A stretch of DNA of 64,000 nucleotides from Cornus controversa (taxonomy: Eukaryota > Streptophyta > Magnoliopsida > Cornales > Cornaceae). The position numbers were made by a program, and so were the translations under genes. The DNA is taken from positions 14,964,146 to 15,028,145 of the forward strand of contig CM048852.1 in the NCBI GenBank assembly GCA_026545225.1. Direction: 5' to 3'. Positions 47,356 to 58,932 of this stretch are shown here, one piece after another; the stretch's first letter is position 1; each line of letters opens with the position of its first letter. The notes under the pieces are model-generated. The model made no database searches and was not told the origin of the DNA. It saw only the letters and a program-made list of their open reading frames with translations.

Positions 47356-48247
47356 TGTCAGCCCTGCTCTAGTCTTAGTACCATCGAACAACGCTACTCC
47401 TTTATTTGTGCAGCTATCCTCACCTACTCAATATGAAAAAAAAACAGCACTACTCAATATGCGAGCATCACGACTCTAGGCTCAGGATATCAGAACAGCG
47501 CTGCTCCTTTAGTCAGCAGCTCTGCTCATCTACTTAATATAAAGAAGAAAAATAAATGAATAAAAAACAACAGTGCTGCTCAATATGTGAGCATCACTGC
47601 TCTAGGCTAAGGATATCAGAACAAGGCTACTCAATTAGTCAGCAGCTCTGCTCACTTGCTCAAATAATAATTAAAAAAATAGCGGCGCTGCTCAATATGC
47701 GAGCATCGATGCTCTAGGCTCAGGATATCATAACAGAAAAATCAATTACTTAGAGCAGCACTATAAAGAAGGATAGTTTTATACATTATTATTATATAAT
47801 ATAATATATAAAGGAAGCCAGGAAACCTAGCCTAAAGTACTTAAATCCCAATCTCAATTCTCATTCATCTGCTAGTCGCTAGAGTTAAGACCATGTCCAG
47901 AACGTTACTTGCCACCATCAATAGCCGCACTCCACCGCACCGTCGCTTGAGCTTGTGAGCTCACCCCTTTAACAACTTTTAGGTATTCATTGATTATACA
48001 TGTGGTAAAGACCAGTGGTGGAGATGTGATCATCTAATTTTATTTTTTTTATTTCTAGTTAGTTCAGTTACTTTTGTTATTTCTAGTTAGTGTTGATTTA
48101 TGGATTTATTCTATATTTAATGGAATTATTTAATGGAGATGATTTCATTTAGTATTCTGAGGTTGGTTATGGATATCATATTTAATTAATGCACTAGATT
48201 TAAATATAGGACAAGGGTTTCCTGTGTTTAAATTTGGGGGCATGACA
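47356..48247 (-). mobile_element. LTR-like element related to family C, with minisatellite
   Basis: 892 bp with inverted ends TGTCA...TGACA. On the minus strand its first part (TGTCATGCCCCCAAATTTAA and on to the GAGCTCACAAGCTC region near 47955) matches the start of the solo LTR at 32435, so it is a diverged, shorter relative in the opposite orientation. The other end is a tandem repeat (47390-47735). I see no exact 5 bp target duplication; instead about 58 bp of satellite appears on both sides. Confidence 0.6.
47390..47735. repeat. Minisatellite, about 120 bp unit, three copies
   Basis: Three diverged units contain GCTGCTCAATATGCGAGCAT, CTCTAGGCTCAGGATATCAG and TTAGTCAGCAGCTCTGCTCA. It has a higher GC content than the satellite around it and many GCTGCTC/GAGCAG strings able to pair. 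Confidence 0.7.
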
Positions 48248-51200
48248 TAAAGTACTTTTCCACACATATAAAACAAATACTTTTTAATATTTTTTTCCCA
48301 ATTTTTTTAGGAACTTTTAGGCATATTTGAAGGATATTTTTGCACAAAAAATTATAAAAATTTATATTTACATTTTTTAGTCTCATTTTTATTCACTTTC
48401 CACACATTTAAAGGACTTTTCCACATATTTAAAGTACTTTTCCACACACTTAAAACAAATATTTTTTATTTTTTAAATTTTTTTAGAAACTCTTAAACAT
48501 ATTTGAAGGATGTTTTTGCACAAAAAAATAATAAAAATTTATATTCACAATTTTTAATCTCATTTTTATTCACTTTCCACATATTTAAAATACTTTTCAC
48601 ACACATAAAACAAATTCTTTTTTATTTTTTATATTCAATTTTTTTAGGAACTTTTAGGCATATTTGAAGGATGTTTCTGCACAAATAAATCATAAAAAAT
48701 TATATTCACATTTTTTAGTCTCATTTTTATTCTTTTTTCACACATTTAAAGGACTTTTCACACATTTAAAGTACTTATCCACACACTTAAAATAAATGTT
48801 TTTTTAATGTTTTTTCTTTCTAATTTTTTTAGGAACTCTTAGGCATATTTGAAGGATGTTTTTGCACAAAAAAATAATAAAAATATATATTCACATATTT
48901 TAGTCTCATTTTTATTCACTTTTCACACATATAAAGGACTTTCTACACATTTAAAATACTTTTCCACAAATTTAAAGTACTTATCTACACACTTAAAACA
49001 AATATTTTTTTATATTTTTTTTTCCAATTTTTTTAGGAATTCTTAAGCATATTTGAAGGATGTTTTTGCACAAAAAATAATAATAATTTATTTTCACATT
49101 TTTAGTCTCATTTTTATTCAATACTCACACATTTAAAGTACTTTTCCACACACATAAAACGAATACTTTTTTATGTTTTTTTTCCAATTTTTTAAAAACT
49201 TTAGGCATATTTGAAGGATATTTTTGCACAAATAAATCATAAAAATTTATATTCACAATTTTTAGTCTCAATTTTATTCACTTTCCACACATTTAAAGGT
49301 CTTTCAACACATTTAAAATAAATTTTCACACATTTAAAGTAGTTATCTACACACTTAAAACACATGTTTTTTTATGTTTTTTTTTTCAATTTTTTTTAGG
49401 AACCCTTAGGCATATTTGAAAGTTGTTTTTGAACAAAAAAATAATAAAAATTTATATTCACATTTTTTTAGTGTCGTTTTTATTCATTTTCAACACATTT
49501 AAAGGATTTTCCACACATTTAAAGAACTTTTCCACACTCTTAAAACAAATATTTTTGATGTTTTTTTCCAACTCTTTTAGGAACTCTTAGGCATATTTGA
49601 AGGATGTTTTTGAACAAAAAAATATTAAAAATTTATATTCACATTTTTTAGTCTCAATTTTATTCACCTTCCACACATTTAAAGTACAATTTCACATACT
49701 TAAAACAATTTTTTTTTTTATGTTTTTTCTTTTCAATTTTTTAGGAACTCTTAAGAATATTTAAATGATATTTTTGCACAAAAAATAATAAAAATTTATT
49801 TTCACATTTTTTAGTCTCATTTATATTAACTTTCAACACATTTAAAGGACTTTTCACACATTTAAAATACTTTTCCACACACATAAAACGAATATTTCTT
49901 TATGTTTTTTTTTCCAATTTTTTAGGAACTTTTAGGCATATTTGAAGGATGTTTTTTCAGAAATAAATAATAAAAATTTATATTCACATTTTTTAGTCTC
50001 AATTTTATTCACGTTCCACACATTTAAAGTACTTATCCACACACTTAAAACAAATTTTTTATGTTTTTTTTCCAATTTTTTTAGGAGCACTTTACATATT
50101 TGAAGGTTTTTTTTGAACAAAAAAATAATAAAAATTTATATTTATATTTTTTCGTGTCGTTTTTATTCATTTTCCACACATTTAAAGAACTTTTCCACAG
50201 TCTTAAAACAAGAATTTTTTAACGTTTTTTTTTCAACTTTTTCAGGAACTCTTAGGCATACTTGAAGGATGTTTTTGCACAAAAAAATAATTAAGATTTA
50301 TATTCACATTTTTTATTCTCATTTTTATTCACTTTCCACACATTTAAAGTACTTTCCACACATTTAAAATATTTTTCCACACATTTCAAGTACTTATCCA
50401 CACACTTAAAACGAATATTTTTCTTATGTTTTTTCTTTCCAATTTTTTTGGGAACTCTTAGGCATATTTGAAGGATGTTTTTGCACAAAAAAATCATAAA
50501 AATTTATATTTACATTTTTTAGTCTCATTTTTATTCACTTGCCACACATTTAAAGAACTTTCCACACATTTAAAGTACTTTTCACACACATAAAACAAAT
50601 ATTTTTTTATGTTTTTTTTCCAAATTTTTAGGAACTTTTAGGCGAATTTGAAGGATGTTTTGGTACAAAAAAATCATAAAAATTTAGATTCACATTTTTT
50701 AGTCTCATTTTTATTGACTTTCCACACATTTAAAGTACTTATCCACACACTTAAAACAAATGTTTTTTTATGTTTTGTTTTTCCAATTTTTTTTAGGAAC
50801 TCTTAGGCATATTTGAAGGCTGTTTTTGCACAAAAAGATAATAAAAATTTATATTGACATTTTTTAGTCTCATTTTTATTCATTTTCCACACATATAAAG
50901 AACTTTCCACACATTTAAAGTACTTTTTCACACATTTAAAGTACTTATCCACACACTTAAAACAAATATTTTTTTATGTTTTTTTTCAACTTTTTTAGGA
51001 ACTCATAAGAATATTTGAATGATGTTTTTGGACAAAAAATAATAAAAAATTATTTTCAAATATTTTACTCTCATTTTTATTCACTTTCCTCACATTTAAA
51101 GGACTTTCCACACATTTAAAGTACTTCTTCACAAACATAAAATAAATAATTTTTTATGTTTTTTTTCCAATTTTTTAAGGAAGTTTTAGGCATATATGAA

Positions 51201-51780
51201 GGATGGTTTTGCAAAAATAAATCATAAAAAATTATATTCACATTTTTTAGTCTCAATTTTATTCACTTTCCACTTATTTAAAGGACTTTCCACGCATTTA
51301 AAGTACTTTCCCACATATTTAAAGTACTTATCCACACGCTTAAAACAAATGTTTTTTTTCCTATTTTTTAGGAACACTTAAGCATCTATGAAGGATGTTT
51401 TTGCACAAATAAATCATATAAAATTATATTCCCTGTTTTTAGTTTCATTTTTACTCACTTTTCATACATTTAAAGGCCATTTTCACACATTTAAAGCACT
51501 TTCCACACATTTAAAGTACTTATCCACACACTTAAAACAAGTATTTTATTTTTATTTTTTCTTTCTAATTTTTTTAGGAACTCTTAGGCATATTTGAAGG
51601 ATGTTTTTGCACCAATAAATTATAAAAAATTATATTCACATTTTTTAGTTTCATTTTTACACACTTTTCACACATTTAAAGTACTTATCCACACACTTAA
51701 AACAAGTATTTATTTGTGTTTTTTCTTTCCAATTCTTTTAGGAACTCTTAGGCATATTTAAAGGATGTTTTTGCACAAAG
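48248..51780 (-). repeat. Satellite array, right arm, part 2
   Basis: Inverted satellite resumes at TAAAGTACTTTTCC and ends at GGATGTTTTTGCACAAA, where unique sequence begins. It includes the most regular monomers of the array (for example 48770-51700), often with the sub-repeat CACATTTAAAGTACTTTTC two or three times per unit. Confidence 0.9.
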
Positions 51781-52043
51781 ATGAAGTCATCTTGCTGTTG
51801 CTACTTGTCCTCCATAGATGAAGTTAAGAAGAGAAAGCCTCTGCCTATTCAGGAGCCTATTATTTAACCAGTGATCTTTGTTTTGAGTTTGTTGTTCTTC
51901 AGAGAAATCTTACACGTATTGAGATTGCCTCGGATCAGCCTTGTAGGCCGCGAGCTCTTACTTCATCTCTCTACAATGAAGACACTCTTTCATTAGGCGA
52001 GGAAGCTGATGAGGAAGAACTATTGTGGGTTCTTAATACTTAA
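51781..52043 (+). other. Possible orphan exon pair, unrecognised
   Basis: An ATG frame of 28 residues (51781-51867, with DEVKKRKPLPIQEP) is followed by an acceptor-like TTGTTCTTCAG and a 47-codon open stretch 51903-52043 (with RIEIASDQPCRPRAL and an acidic tail GEEADEEELLW) ending at TAA. Codon use and composition are gene-like compared with the satellite. I do not recognise the product. It may be the end of a host gene cut by the satellite, or part of the FAR1-like locus next to it. Confidence 0.35.
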
Positions 52044-52440
52044 GCTTTATAACTAGACTTGTGTAAACTTTATGAGTTGGTAGAAAATTCTTATAGCAAG
52101 CATTGGCGCGATCTCTTGCTTCTTTGATTCCTTTCCTGTAATTCAATCTCTCTATTCCCTTTCCTTACTTGTACTGTGTTGTCTAGGTTTTAAATTATTT
52201 TTAGGTTGAAATATCTTTTTTATATTATAAATAATATTGTTCATTATGTGATTTAAGTTTGTATATGAATAATATTGTGAATATTGAATATATATAAAAA
52301 AAAAAAAATCCCAACTCATTAAACCTAAGGTTCTTGAAATAAATGTGTTTAAATGAACATTTTAGATTAATTTTTAACAGACTCTCTAATACACTTTGTT
52401 ATTTTATTATAGGTAGTTGATTTGAATAGAAAGTCTGGCT
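52044..52440 (+). other. AT-rich spacer, no gene seen
   Basis: Spacer between the possible orphan exon and the FAR1-like exon. It contains a poly-A run and an acceptor-like TTATTATAG just before 52412. Nothing else is recognised. Confidence 0.5.
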
Positions 52441-53079
52441 TTGCATAGTCTTTCTGGTATATCAGAGCTTAAACTGATTAATGGAATGGTGTTCGAGTCC
52501 GTCCAAAAAGCATACGACTTTTATAATGTGTATGGACGTGAAGTTGGAATTGGCATAAGAAAGGATTATGCCAATAGAAGCAATCAAACTGGGGAAATTA
52601 CTTCTACACAATTTGTATGTAGTAAGGAGGGTTATAAAGAAAAAGACAAAAGGGACCTTCTTACAAAAGAAGCTAGGGCTAAAATGCAAATGCACATAAA
52701 ATTTGAAAGATCAGAAGGAATATATTTCATAGACAGATTTGAAGAAGAACACAATCATGAATTGATTAGAAAAGATTGCACTCACTTTATTTCGTCACAA
52801 CGAAACATCTCTCTAGCTCAAGCAATTGACTTCAATATAGCCGATGATTCTGGATTATCCATTGGCTCTTCATACGAACTAATGGGAAGACAAGTTGGGG
52901 GCAAGAGAAGCAATTGGGTTTACAAAAGTAGACCAAACAAATTATTTGAGAACTAAGAGACAAAAAACAGTTGGAATTTGGAGAGGCGGGATACATATTT
53001 GAGTATTTCCAATCCAAGTTGTTAGACAATCCTTCCTTCTTTCATGCGGTTCAGTTAGACAACAAGGAGATGATAAGGC
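52441..53079 (+). pseudogene. FAR1/FHY3-like N-terminal half, frameshifted
   Basis: The plus strand encodes the FAR1 DNA-binding domain: FESVQKAYDFYNVYGREVG, CSKEGYKEKDKR, KMQMHIKFERSEG and the EEHNHELI block. The frame ends at TAA near 52955. In shifted frames it continues with NYLRTKR, FEYFQSKLLDNPSFFHAVQL, the usual linker before the MULE transposase core. At about 53079 it changes to Copia RT sequence. The MULE core and SWIM finger are absent; similar C-terminal pieces lie at 23445-24139 on the other strand. The first 15 residues of the frame begin at TTG, so the true start or upstream exon is unknown; an intron acceptor just upstream is plausible. Confidence 0.8.
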
Positions 53080-54423
53080 AAGGTTAGTAGCTAAGGGGTA
53101 TACTCAAACCTATGGGATATATTATCTTGAAACATTTGCTCTTATTACAAAAATGAATACTGTAAGAATCCTATTGTCTTTAGCAGCTAATCGTGGCTGG
53201 AGTTTGCAGCAGTTTGATGTAAAAAATGCCTTTTTACATAGTGATCTTGATGAAGAAATCTATATGGAGGTTCTTCCAGGGTTTGAGTCAGAAAAGAATA
53301 AGGTGTGCAAGTTAAAAAATGCACTTTATGGTTTAAAACAGTCTCCTAGGGCCTGGTTTGGCAGATTTGCTAGTGTAATGAAAGCTTTGGGTTACAAACA
53401 AAGTCAGGGTGATCACACATTGTTTGTCAAATATTCTGCTTCAGGGGAAGTTACAGCTCTATTAGTCTATGTGGATGATATAGGGGTAACATGGGATGAC
53501 TTGCAAGGAATGGAGGCATTGAAAAGGTGTTTATTGCAAGAGTTTGAGATTAAAGAACTCGGCAGGTTAAAATACTTCCTCGGCATTGAAGTGGCTCACT
53601 TTCAACATGGGATCTTTATATCCTAACAAACGTATGTGCTAGATTTATTAACTGAGATACAGAAACAGGGTGTAAATTAGTGGAGACACCCATTGAACAG
53701 AATCACAAGCTTTGTGAAGCTCCAGAAGATGCGGTAGTGGATAGAGAATCCTATCAGAGATTAGTTGGCAAACTAATCTATCTTTCTCATACTAGACCAG
53801 ACATAGCCTATAATGTGGAGTGGTGAGTCAATTTATGCACAATCCAAAAGAAGTACATCTTCAAGCAGCACAACGAATTCTATAGTGCCTAAAATGAACT
53901 CCAAGAAATGGAGTGTTTTTTAAAAGAGGCAGTGAATTAACATTGGAAGCATACACGGATGCAGATTATGCTGAATCAGTTGATGACAGAAGATCAACTT
54001 CAGGCTATTGTACATACCTCGGAGGCAACCTTGTAACATAGAGAAGCAAAAAGCAGAATGTAGTTGCAAGGTCAAGTGCAGAAGTTGAGTTCAGAGCTAT
54101 GGCATTAGGAGTTTGTGAGCTTCTATGGTTGAAAATAATTTTGGAAGATCTGAAGATTGCATGGGAAGGACCAATGAAGCTATATTGTGATAAAAAATCA
54201 ACAATTAATATTGCACATAACCCTGTCCAACATAATCGCACCAAGCATGTGGAAGTAGACAGACATTTTATAAAGTAGAAGTTGAATCGCGGATTGATTT
54301 GTACTCTATTTATGTCAACCGAGGGTCAACTTGCAAATGTGTTAACTAAAAGATTAAGTGGTTTTGCATTTCAGTCTATTATTAGCAATCTGGGAATGAA
54401 AAATATCCACTCACCAGCTTGAG
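53080..54423 (+). pseudogene. Copia pol relic: RT and RNase H
   Basis: It starts inside the Copia RT (ARLVAKGYTQTYG) with no integrase, protease or gag, and directly abuts the FAR1-like sequence. RT hallmarks are QQFDVKNAFLHSDLDEEIYM, LYGLKQSPRAWF and the catalytic YVDD in LLVYVDDI (near 53465). The first frame ends at TAA near 53626. RNase H then reads in pieces (RLVGKLIYLSHTRPDIAY, YTDADYAESVDDRRSTSGY, ARSSAEVEFRAMA, HNRTKHVEVDRHFIK), with a frameshift near 53818 and stops near 53891, 54040 and 54277. It is a 5'-truncated, inactive Copia element. Confidence 0.9.
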
Positions 54424-54429
54424 AGGGAG

Positions 54430-54657
54430 TGTTAGAATCACCAGCTATAACTATTATCCTGATTTTATGGGATTGTATTATAGGCTGTTAGTTTCCAGAT
54501 ATTGTAGGCTGTATATTCCCGATTTATAGGCTGTTAGTTTAGGCAGTTAGTTTCCAAATTTGTAGGCTGTATATCCCAAATTTATAGTCTATTTTTTCCC
54601 TATATATGTTGTCCCTGTACATTGCTAAAAACATATCAAAAAATTCCCATTATTTTA
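54430..54657 (+). repeat. Short 3' LTR of Copia relic
   Basis: It begins TGTTAGAATCACC right after the purine tract GAGAGGGAG and probably ends TTTTACA at 54657 (228 bp). It contains internal repeats of TAGGCTGTTAGTTTCC and TTGTAGGCTGTATATTCCC and a TATA box CTATATATG near 54600. The right edge is less sure than the left. Confidence 0.65.
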
Positions 54658-54748
54658 CAGTATGGAATAAAATAAAAATTTAGCTTCAAAAACAAAATAA
54701 CATTGTTTTACCATATAGTATCCTTCCAAAAGTCATTCAAGTACCTGT

Positions 54749-54967
54749 CTAATGTGAAACCTTTTTGCTATTTTTCTCCCTATTATCCTTAACCATAATC
54801 CACTCACTAAAATACCTCTCAAAATGTTCATATACTACAACTACCCTTTTCTTCAGTATATCTAACCCAATGTCGTTGCGTACTAACAAAAATGAGTTTT
54901 TGAGACACTTGCAAACTAATGTCGAGTCCGTTGCTATTTTTACATATACCTCCTCATAAGGTAAGTA
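54749..54967 (-). other. Possible exon-like frame, strand uncertain
   Basis: On the minus strand an open frame of 72 codons follows an acceptor-like TTTTAG (LPYEEVYVKIATDSTLVCKC and later ERYFSEWIMVKDNREK). The matching segment in the second block copy (about 56866-57084) keeps a similar frame with conservative changes. The plus strand of the same segment is also open and ends at a strong donor-like AAGGTAAGT, so the strand cannot be decided. No family recognised. Confidence 0.25.
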
Positions 54968-55164
54968 CTAAAACATTACTTTTCCTCGAACTCCCAAATT
55001 CTCACAAGATTTCCTTCCCATGTTTTGTTATCCATCTCTCTTAGCCATTTGAATTTGAATTTAAATGTTGCTGCTTTTAGACCAGCAATTTGAAAAAAAT
55101 TCATAAATTTAGATAAGTTCTCTAATGTATAGGGTGTAAAATTTAATTAAAAGGGACAATACTC

Positions 55165-55240
55165 ACCATGTTTTCTTTGTTCACATCACTAACAACATTT
55201 TTAATTAAATTATCAACATTTTGCTCCATCTTATACTTGC
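55165..55240 (-). other. Possible short exon, unrecognised
   Basis: The minus strand reads an acceptor-like CTGATAG, a short frame (KYKMEQNVDNLIKNVVSDVN) and a donor-like ATGGTGAGT. The second copy keeps the frame and most residues. It could be a captured gene fragment; the product is unknown. Confidence 0.25.
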
Positions 55241-55819
55241 TATCAGGTTAATCCATGAGAGATAAGAAAAATGACAAGTGAAACAATATGTCAAAATATA
55301 CTTATAAATCAACACAATGAATAGTGTATGAAAAATTTCAAAACTTGTAGAAAGGATTACTTGGCTCCTTTTGAGTATGATGCCAACAACTAAAAAAAGA
55401 AAGAATAATAAAAATAAAAAAAAAGGATCAGATCAATTTGATAGTTAAGAACTTAATAAAATTTGACCACTCTGTTCTTTTTTACTGCAAAATGAGAGCA
55501 TACAAGAGGTTGAGGAGGTTAATGTTAATTAGATATAACCAAGAAATTCTCTTTTTTAAGAAAGTTCAGGGTCAAATCTGGGTTGAAATAGGACTCTAGA
55601 GGACAAATTTCACCAGAGCAGAAACATGGACCTGTCTAAGAATAGTTAGACTGATCCAGACTTTTGTCTATCTAAAATTAATATCCCGAGACCTCTTTGA
55701 CTGGTCCAGGTTTGAGCTGGACTAGTCCAACCTTGAATATGTAAGCAATTTGCTAAAAAGTCCCTCTATTCAAGGTCAGAAATTTTTGGTTTGAAATATA
55801 TTTGTTCTCACCACTTTAC

Positions 55820-56423
55820 CTAGACTACGTGACTCTCATACCTGATCAACAATGTTCTCATACAATCGGATCCATCTTGTATGGGCTCAAAAGATTCACC
55901 TCTAAAAAGAAATAAATATAGCACATTAGTTATCAATGTTTTAATCATAAACTCAAGTACTTCATCCATTGATAAACTAAGTGTTCCAGTTATGCATTCA
56001 CAAATCAAAGTGAACTTCAACGAAAATATAGAGAATTTATATTATTTCATAGAAAAATATGATTTCCACATTCACATGATTATCACCAAAAGAAACAAAA
56101 CCTAACCTAATCTAAAATATATGGTCCAATGGAAAATAGGTAATGAACATAAGCTCAGTCTATGATCATAAAAGTCCTAATGACCTCAGTTAGGAGGTTT
56201 TGCACCCACAGACCAATTAGGAATAAATCCCATAGTATCAACAGGTACAAACTTCTCCAAATCTTCTTTTCTCATCCAAATTATTTTAACATACAATCTA
56301 TTAGGAAAATAAGGTTAAGAAACAGAAACATTCTTTTTATTATTTGAGTTTCCTATTAATTTTTAACTTATTTTTTTGAGGAAAATTAGAGTTTTGACCT
56401 CTATAAAAACCTCATATGGTTTC
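55820..56423 (-). pseudogene. Relic of gag-only Copia cousin, copy 1
   Basis: On the minus strand 56423-56162 corresponds to the 3' end of the Gag frame at about 10876-11061. 56020-55820 corresponds to the post-gag sequence at 11208-11340, with an open frame here (LSLSMDEVLEFMIKTLITNV) that is broken in the intact element. This shows the element has older, diverged relatives in this genome. Confidence 0.65.
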
Positions 56424-56776
56424 TCTTTCATTAAGCTTTCAACTGAACATAAATTAATATTCTAGTGAGGGAAAACATTGAGATGTTTTTCTACCAAATG
56501 ATTTTTTTCTTAAATTCTTTGTTTATATTTTTGAGAGCACACACATATTCACTGAGTGATTTAGGGAGTTTCTATTTGCTTGAACAACTGTTCAAAGACT
56601 GCATTGAATTCCCATTCATATTCCCATTCATTTTAGCAGCCATCAGAAATACATGTTCTCCTCGCATCACATATGAAATTCTTCACCTAGCCCTCCATAT
56701 GCAGTCCCCTGTTTGCGGAGGTAGGTCACAACATCCAAAACATTTTATAAAATTAAGAACAAAAAAAAAAACTAGT
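56424..56776 (+). other. Spacer between block copies, LTR-like relic
   Basis: This segment is unique relative to the duplication. 56535-56612 resembles the gag-only Copia LTR around 8284-8370 (GAGCACACAC..., GTTCAAAGACTGCATTGAA), so an LTR relic in plus orientation is likely. 56614-56738 recurs inverted at 60040-60172. No gene. Confidence 0.5.
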
Positions 56777-58540
56777 GTATGGGATAAAATAAAAATTTAG
56801 CTTCTGAAACAAAATAACACTGTTTTACCTTATAGTATCCTTCCAGAAGTCATTCAAGTACTTGTCTAATGTGAAAGATTTTTGCTAATTTTTCTCCCTA
56901 TTATCCTTAACCAAAATCCACTCACTAAAATACCTCTCAAATTGTTCATATACTACAACTACCTTTTTCTTCAGTATATCTAACCCAACGTCGTTGGAAA
57001 CTAACAAAAACAAGTTTTTGAGAGACTTGCAAACTAATGTCAAGTCCGTTGCTACTTTTACATATACCTCCTCATAAGGTAAGCACTAAAACATTACTTT
57101 TTCCTCAAACTCCCTAATTCTCACAAGATTTCCTTCCCATGTTTTGTCATCCATCTCTCTTAGCCATTCAAATTTGAATTTAAATGTTGATGCTTTTAGA
57201 CCAGCAATTTGAAAAAAATTCATATATTTAGATAAGTTCTCTAATGTGTAGGGTGTAAAATTTAATTAAAAGGGACAATACTCACCGTGTTTTCTTTGTT
57301 CGCATCACTAACAACATTTTTAATTAAATTACCAACATTTTGCTCCATCTTATACTTGCTATCAGGTCCATCCATGAGAGATAAGAAAAATGACAAGTGA
57401 AACTATTTGTCAAAATATACTTATAAATCAACATAATGAATAGTGTATGAAAATTTTCAAAACTTGTAGAAAGGATTACTTGGCTCCTTTTGAGTATGAT
57501 GCCAAAAAAAAAAAAAAAAGAATAGTAAAAATAAAAAAAAGATCAGATAAATTTGATAATTAAGAACTTAATCAAATTTGACCACTCTGTTCTTTTTTAC
57601 TACAAAATGAGAGCATACAAAAGGTTGGGGAAGTCAATGTTAATTAGATATAGCTGAGAAATTCTCTCTTTTAAGAAAGTTTCGGGTCAAATCTGGGTTG
57701 AAATAGGACTCTAGACGACAAATTTCACCAAAACAGAAGCATGGACCGGTCTAAGAATAGTTGGACCAGTCCAGACTTTTGTCTATCCAAAATTAATATC
57801 CCGAGACCTCTTTGACCAGTCTAGGTTTGAGCAGGACTAGTCCAAAGTTGAATATTTAAGCAATTTGCTAAAAAGTCCCTCTATTCAAGGTCGAAAACTC
57901 TCGGTTTGAAATATATTTGTTCTCACCACTTTACCTGGACTACGTGACTCTCATACGTGATCAACGATATCCTCATGCAATCGGAACCATCTTGTATGGG
58001 CTCAAGAGATTCACCTCTAAAAAGAAATAAATACAGTACATTAGTTATCAATGTTTTAATCATAAACTCAAGTACTTCATCCATCGATAAACTAAGTGTC
58101 CCAGTCATGCATTCACAAATTAAAGTGAACTTCAACGAAAATATAGAGAATTTATATTATTTCATAGAAAAATATGATTTCCTTATTCACATGATAATCA
58201 CCAAAAAGGAAACAAAACCTAACCTAATCTAAAATATATGGTCCAATGAAAAATAGATGATGAACATAAGCTCAGTCCATGACCATAAAAGTCCTAATGA
58301 CCTCGGTTAGGAGCTTTTGCACCCAAAGACCTATTAGGAATAAATCCCATAGTATCAACATGTATAAACTTCTCCAAATCTTCTTTTTTCATCCAAATTA
58401 TTTTAACATCCAATCTATCAAGAAAATAAGATTAAGAAATAGAAACATTCTTTTTCTTATTTGAGTTTCCTATTAATTTTTAACTTGCTTTCTCAGGAAA
58501 ATTAGGATTTTTGACCTCTATGAAAACCTCATATGGTTTC
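56777..58540. repeat. 1.76 kb duplicated block, copy 2
   Basis: The second copy of 54660-56423 has the same order of elements. Its box pairs are nearer the presumed original: ACCGGT at 57745 with ACCAGT at 57765 (20 bp), and ACCAGT at 57815 with ACTAGT at 57836 (21 bp). The Gag 3' relic is at 58279-58540 on the minus strand. Confidence 0.8.
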
Positions 58541-58932
58541 GTTGAAGAGTTTCGGAGTTCAAAAAGAACGTTGAAATAAAGCTGGTGGGTACCAGCTTTC
58601 TCATTTAGCTTCTGCTCCTCTTTTACTTCTACGTAAAAGTTAAAACAAAGACTGAGCCAAATAGGGCCAAAAATGGCTTCACTTAGTTGATATTTTGATG
58701 GCCCAATGGGGGACTAATTAATAGTTAGACGGGCTTGAGTACTATGTATTTGTTGGCTTCTCTATGCCTTGGCCAAACGTAGTCGAGTTTGAGTCTAGAG
58801 GAGATAGTACCAATGTGCTTTTGGGATATTATTATTATATTCATACTTCAAAAACTACCTCTCTAACTCCATTTCCCTTCTCCTACGTATGAACTCCATC
58901 TCACATAAGTGAGGTTAGGATTGTGCTGCCTA
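58541..58932. other. Unique spacer, no gene seen
   Basis: About 390 bp after the duplicated block. I see no coding signal or recognised repeat. Confidence 0.4.

Larger units (their letters stand above)
54660..56423. repeat. 1.76 kb duplicated block, copy 1
   Basis: This block and 56777-58540 align end to end at a 2117 bp offset, with scattered substitutions and small indels. Reading the minus strand, the right part is a relic of a cousin of the gag-only Copia element: gag 3' end (56162-56423), a region like 11208-11340, and degenerate ACCGGT box pairs. The left part (54749-55240) has possible exon-like pieces. No intact gene. Confidence 0.8.

Noticed and set aside
47356..48247. A Mutator-type DNA transposon, because of the TGTCA...TGACA inverted ends
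   Set aside because: Only 5 bp of inverted end, no 9 bp target duplication, and clear similarity to the family C LTR.
25767..51780. Many 60-90 codon frames in the satellite (starting MKDVFAQKN and similar)
   Set aside because: They are translations of the AT-rich monomer on both strands and recur only because the monomer recurs.
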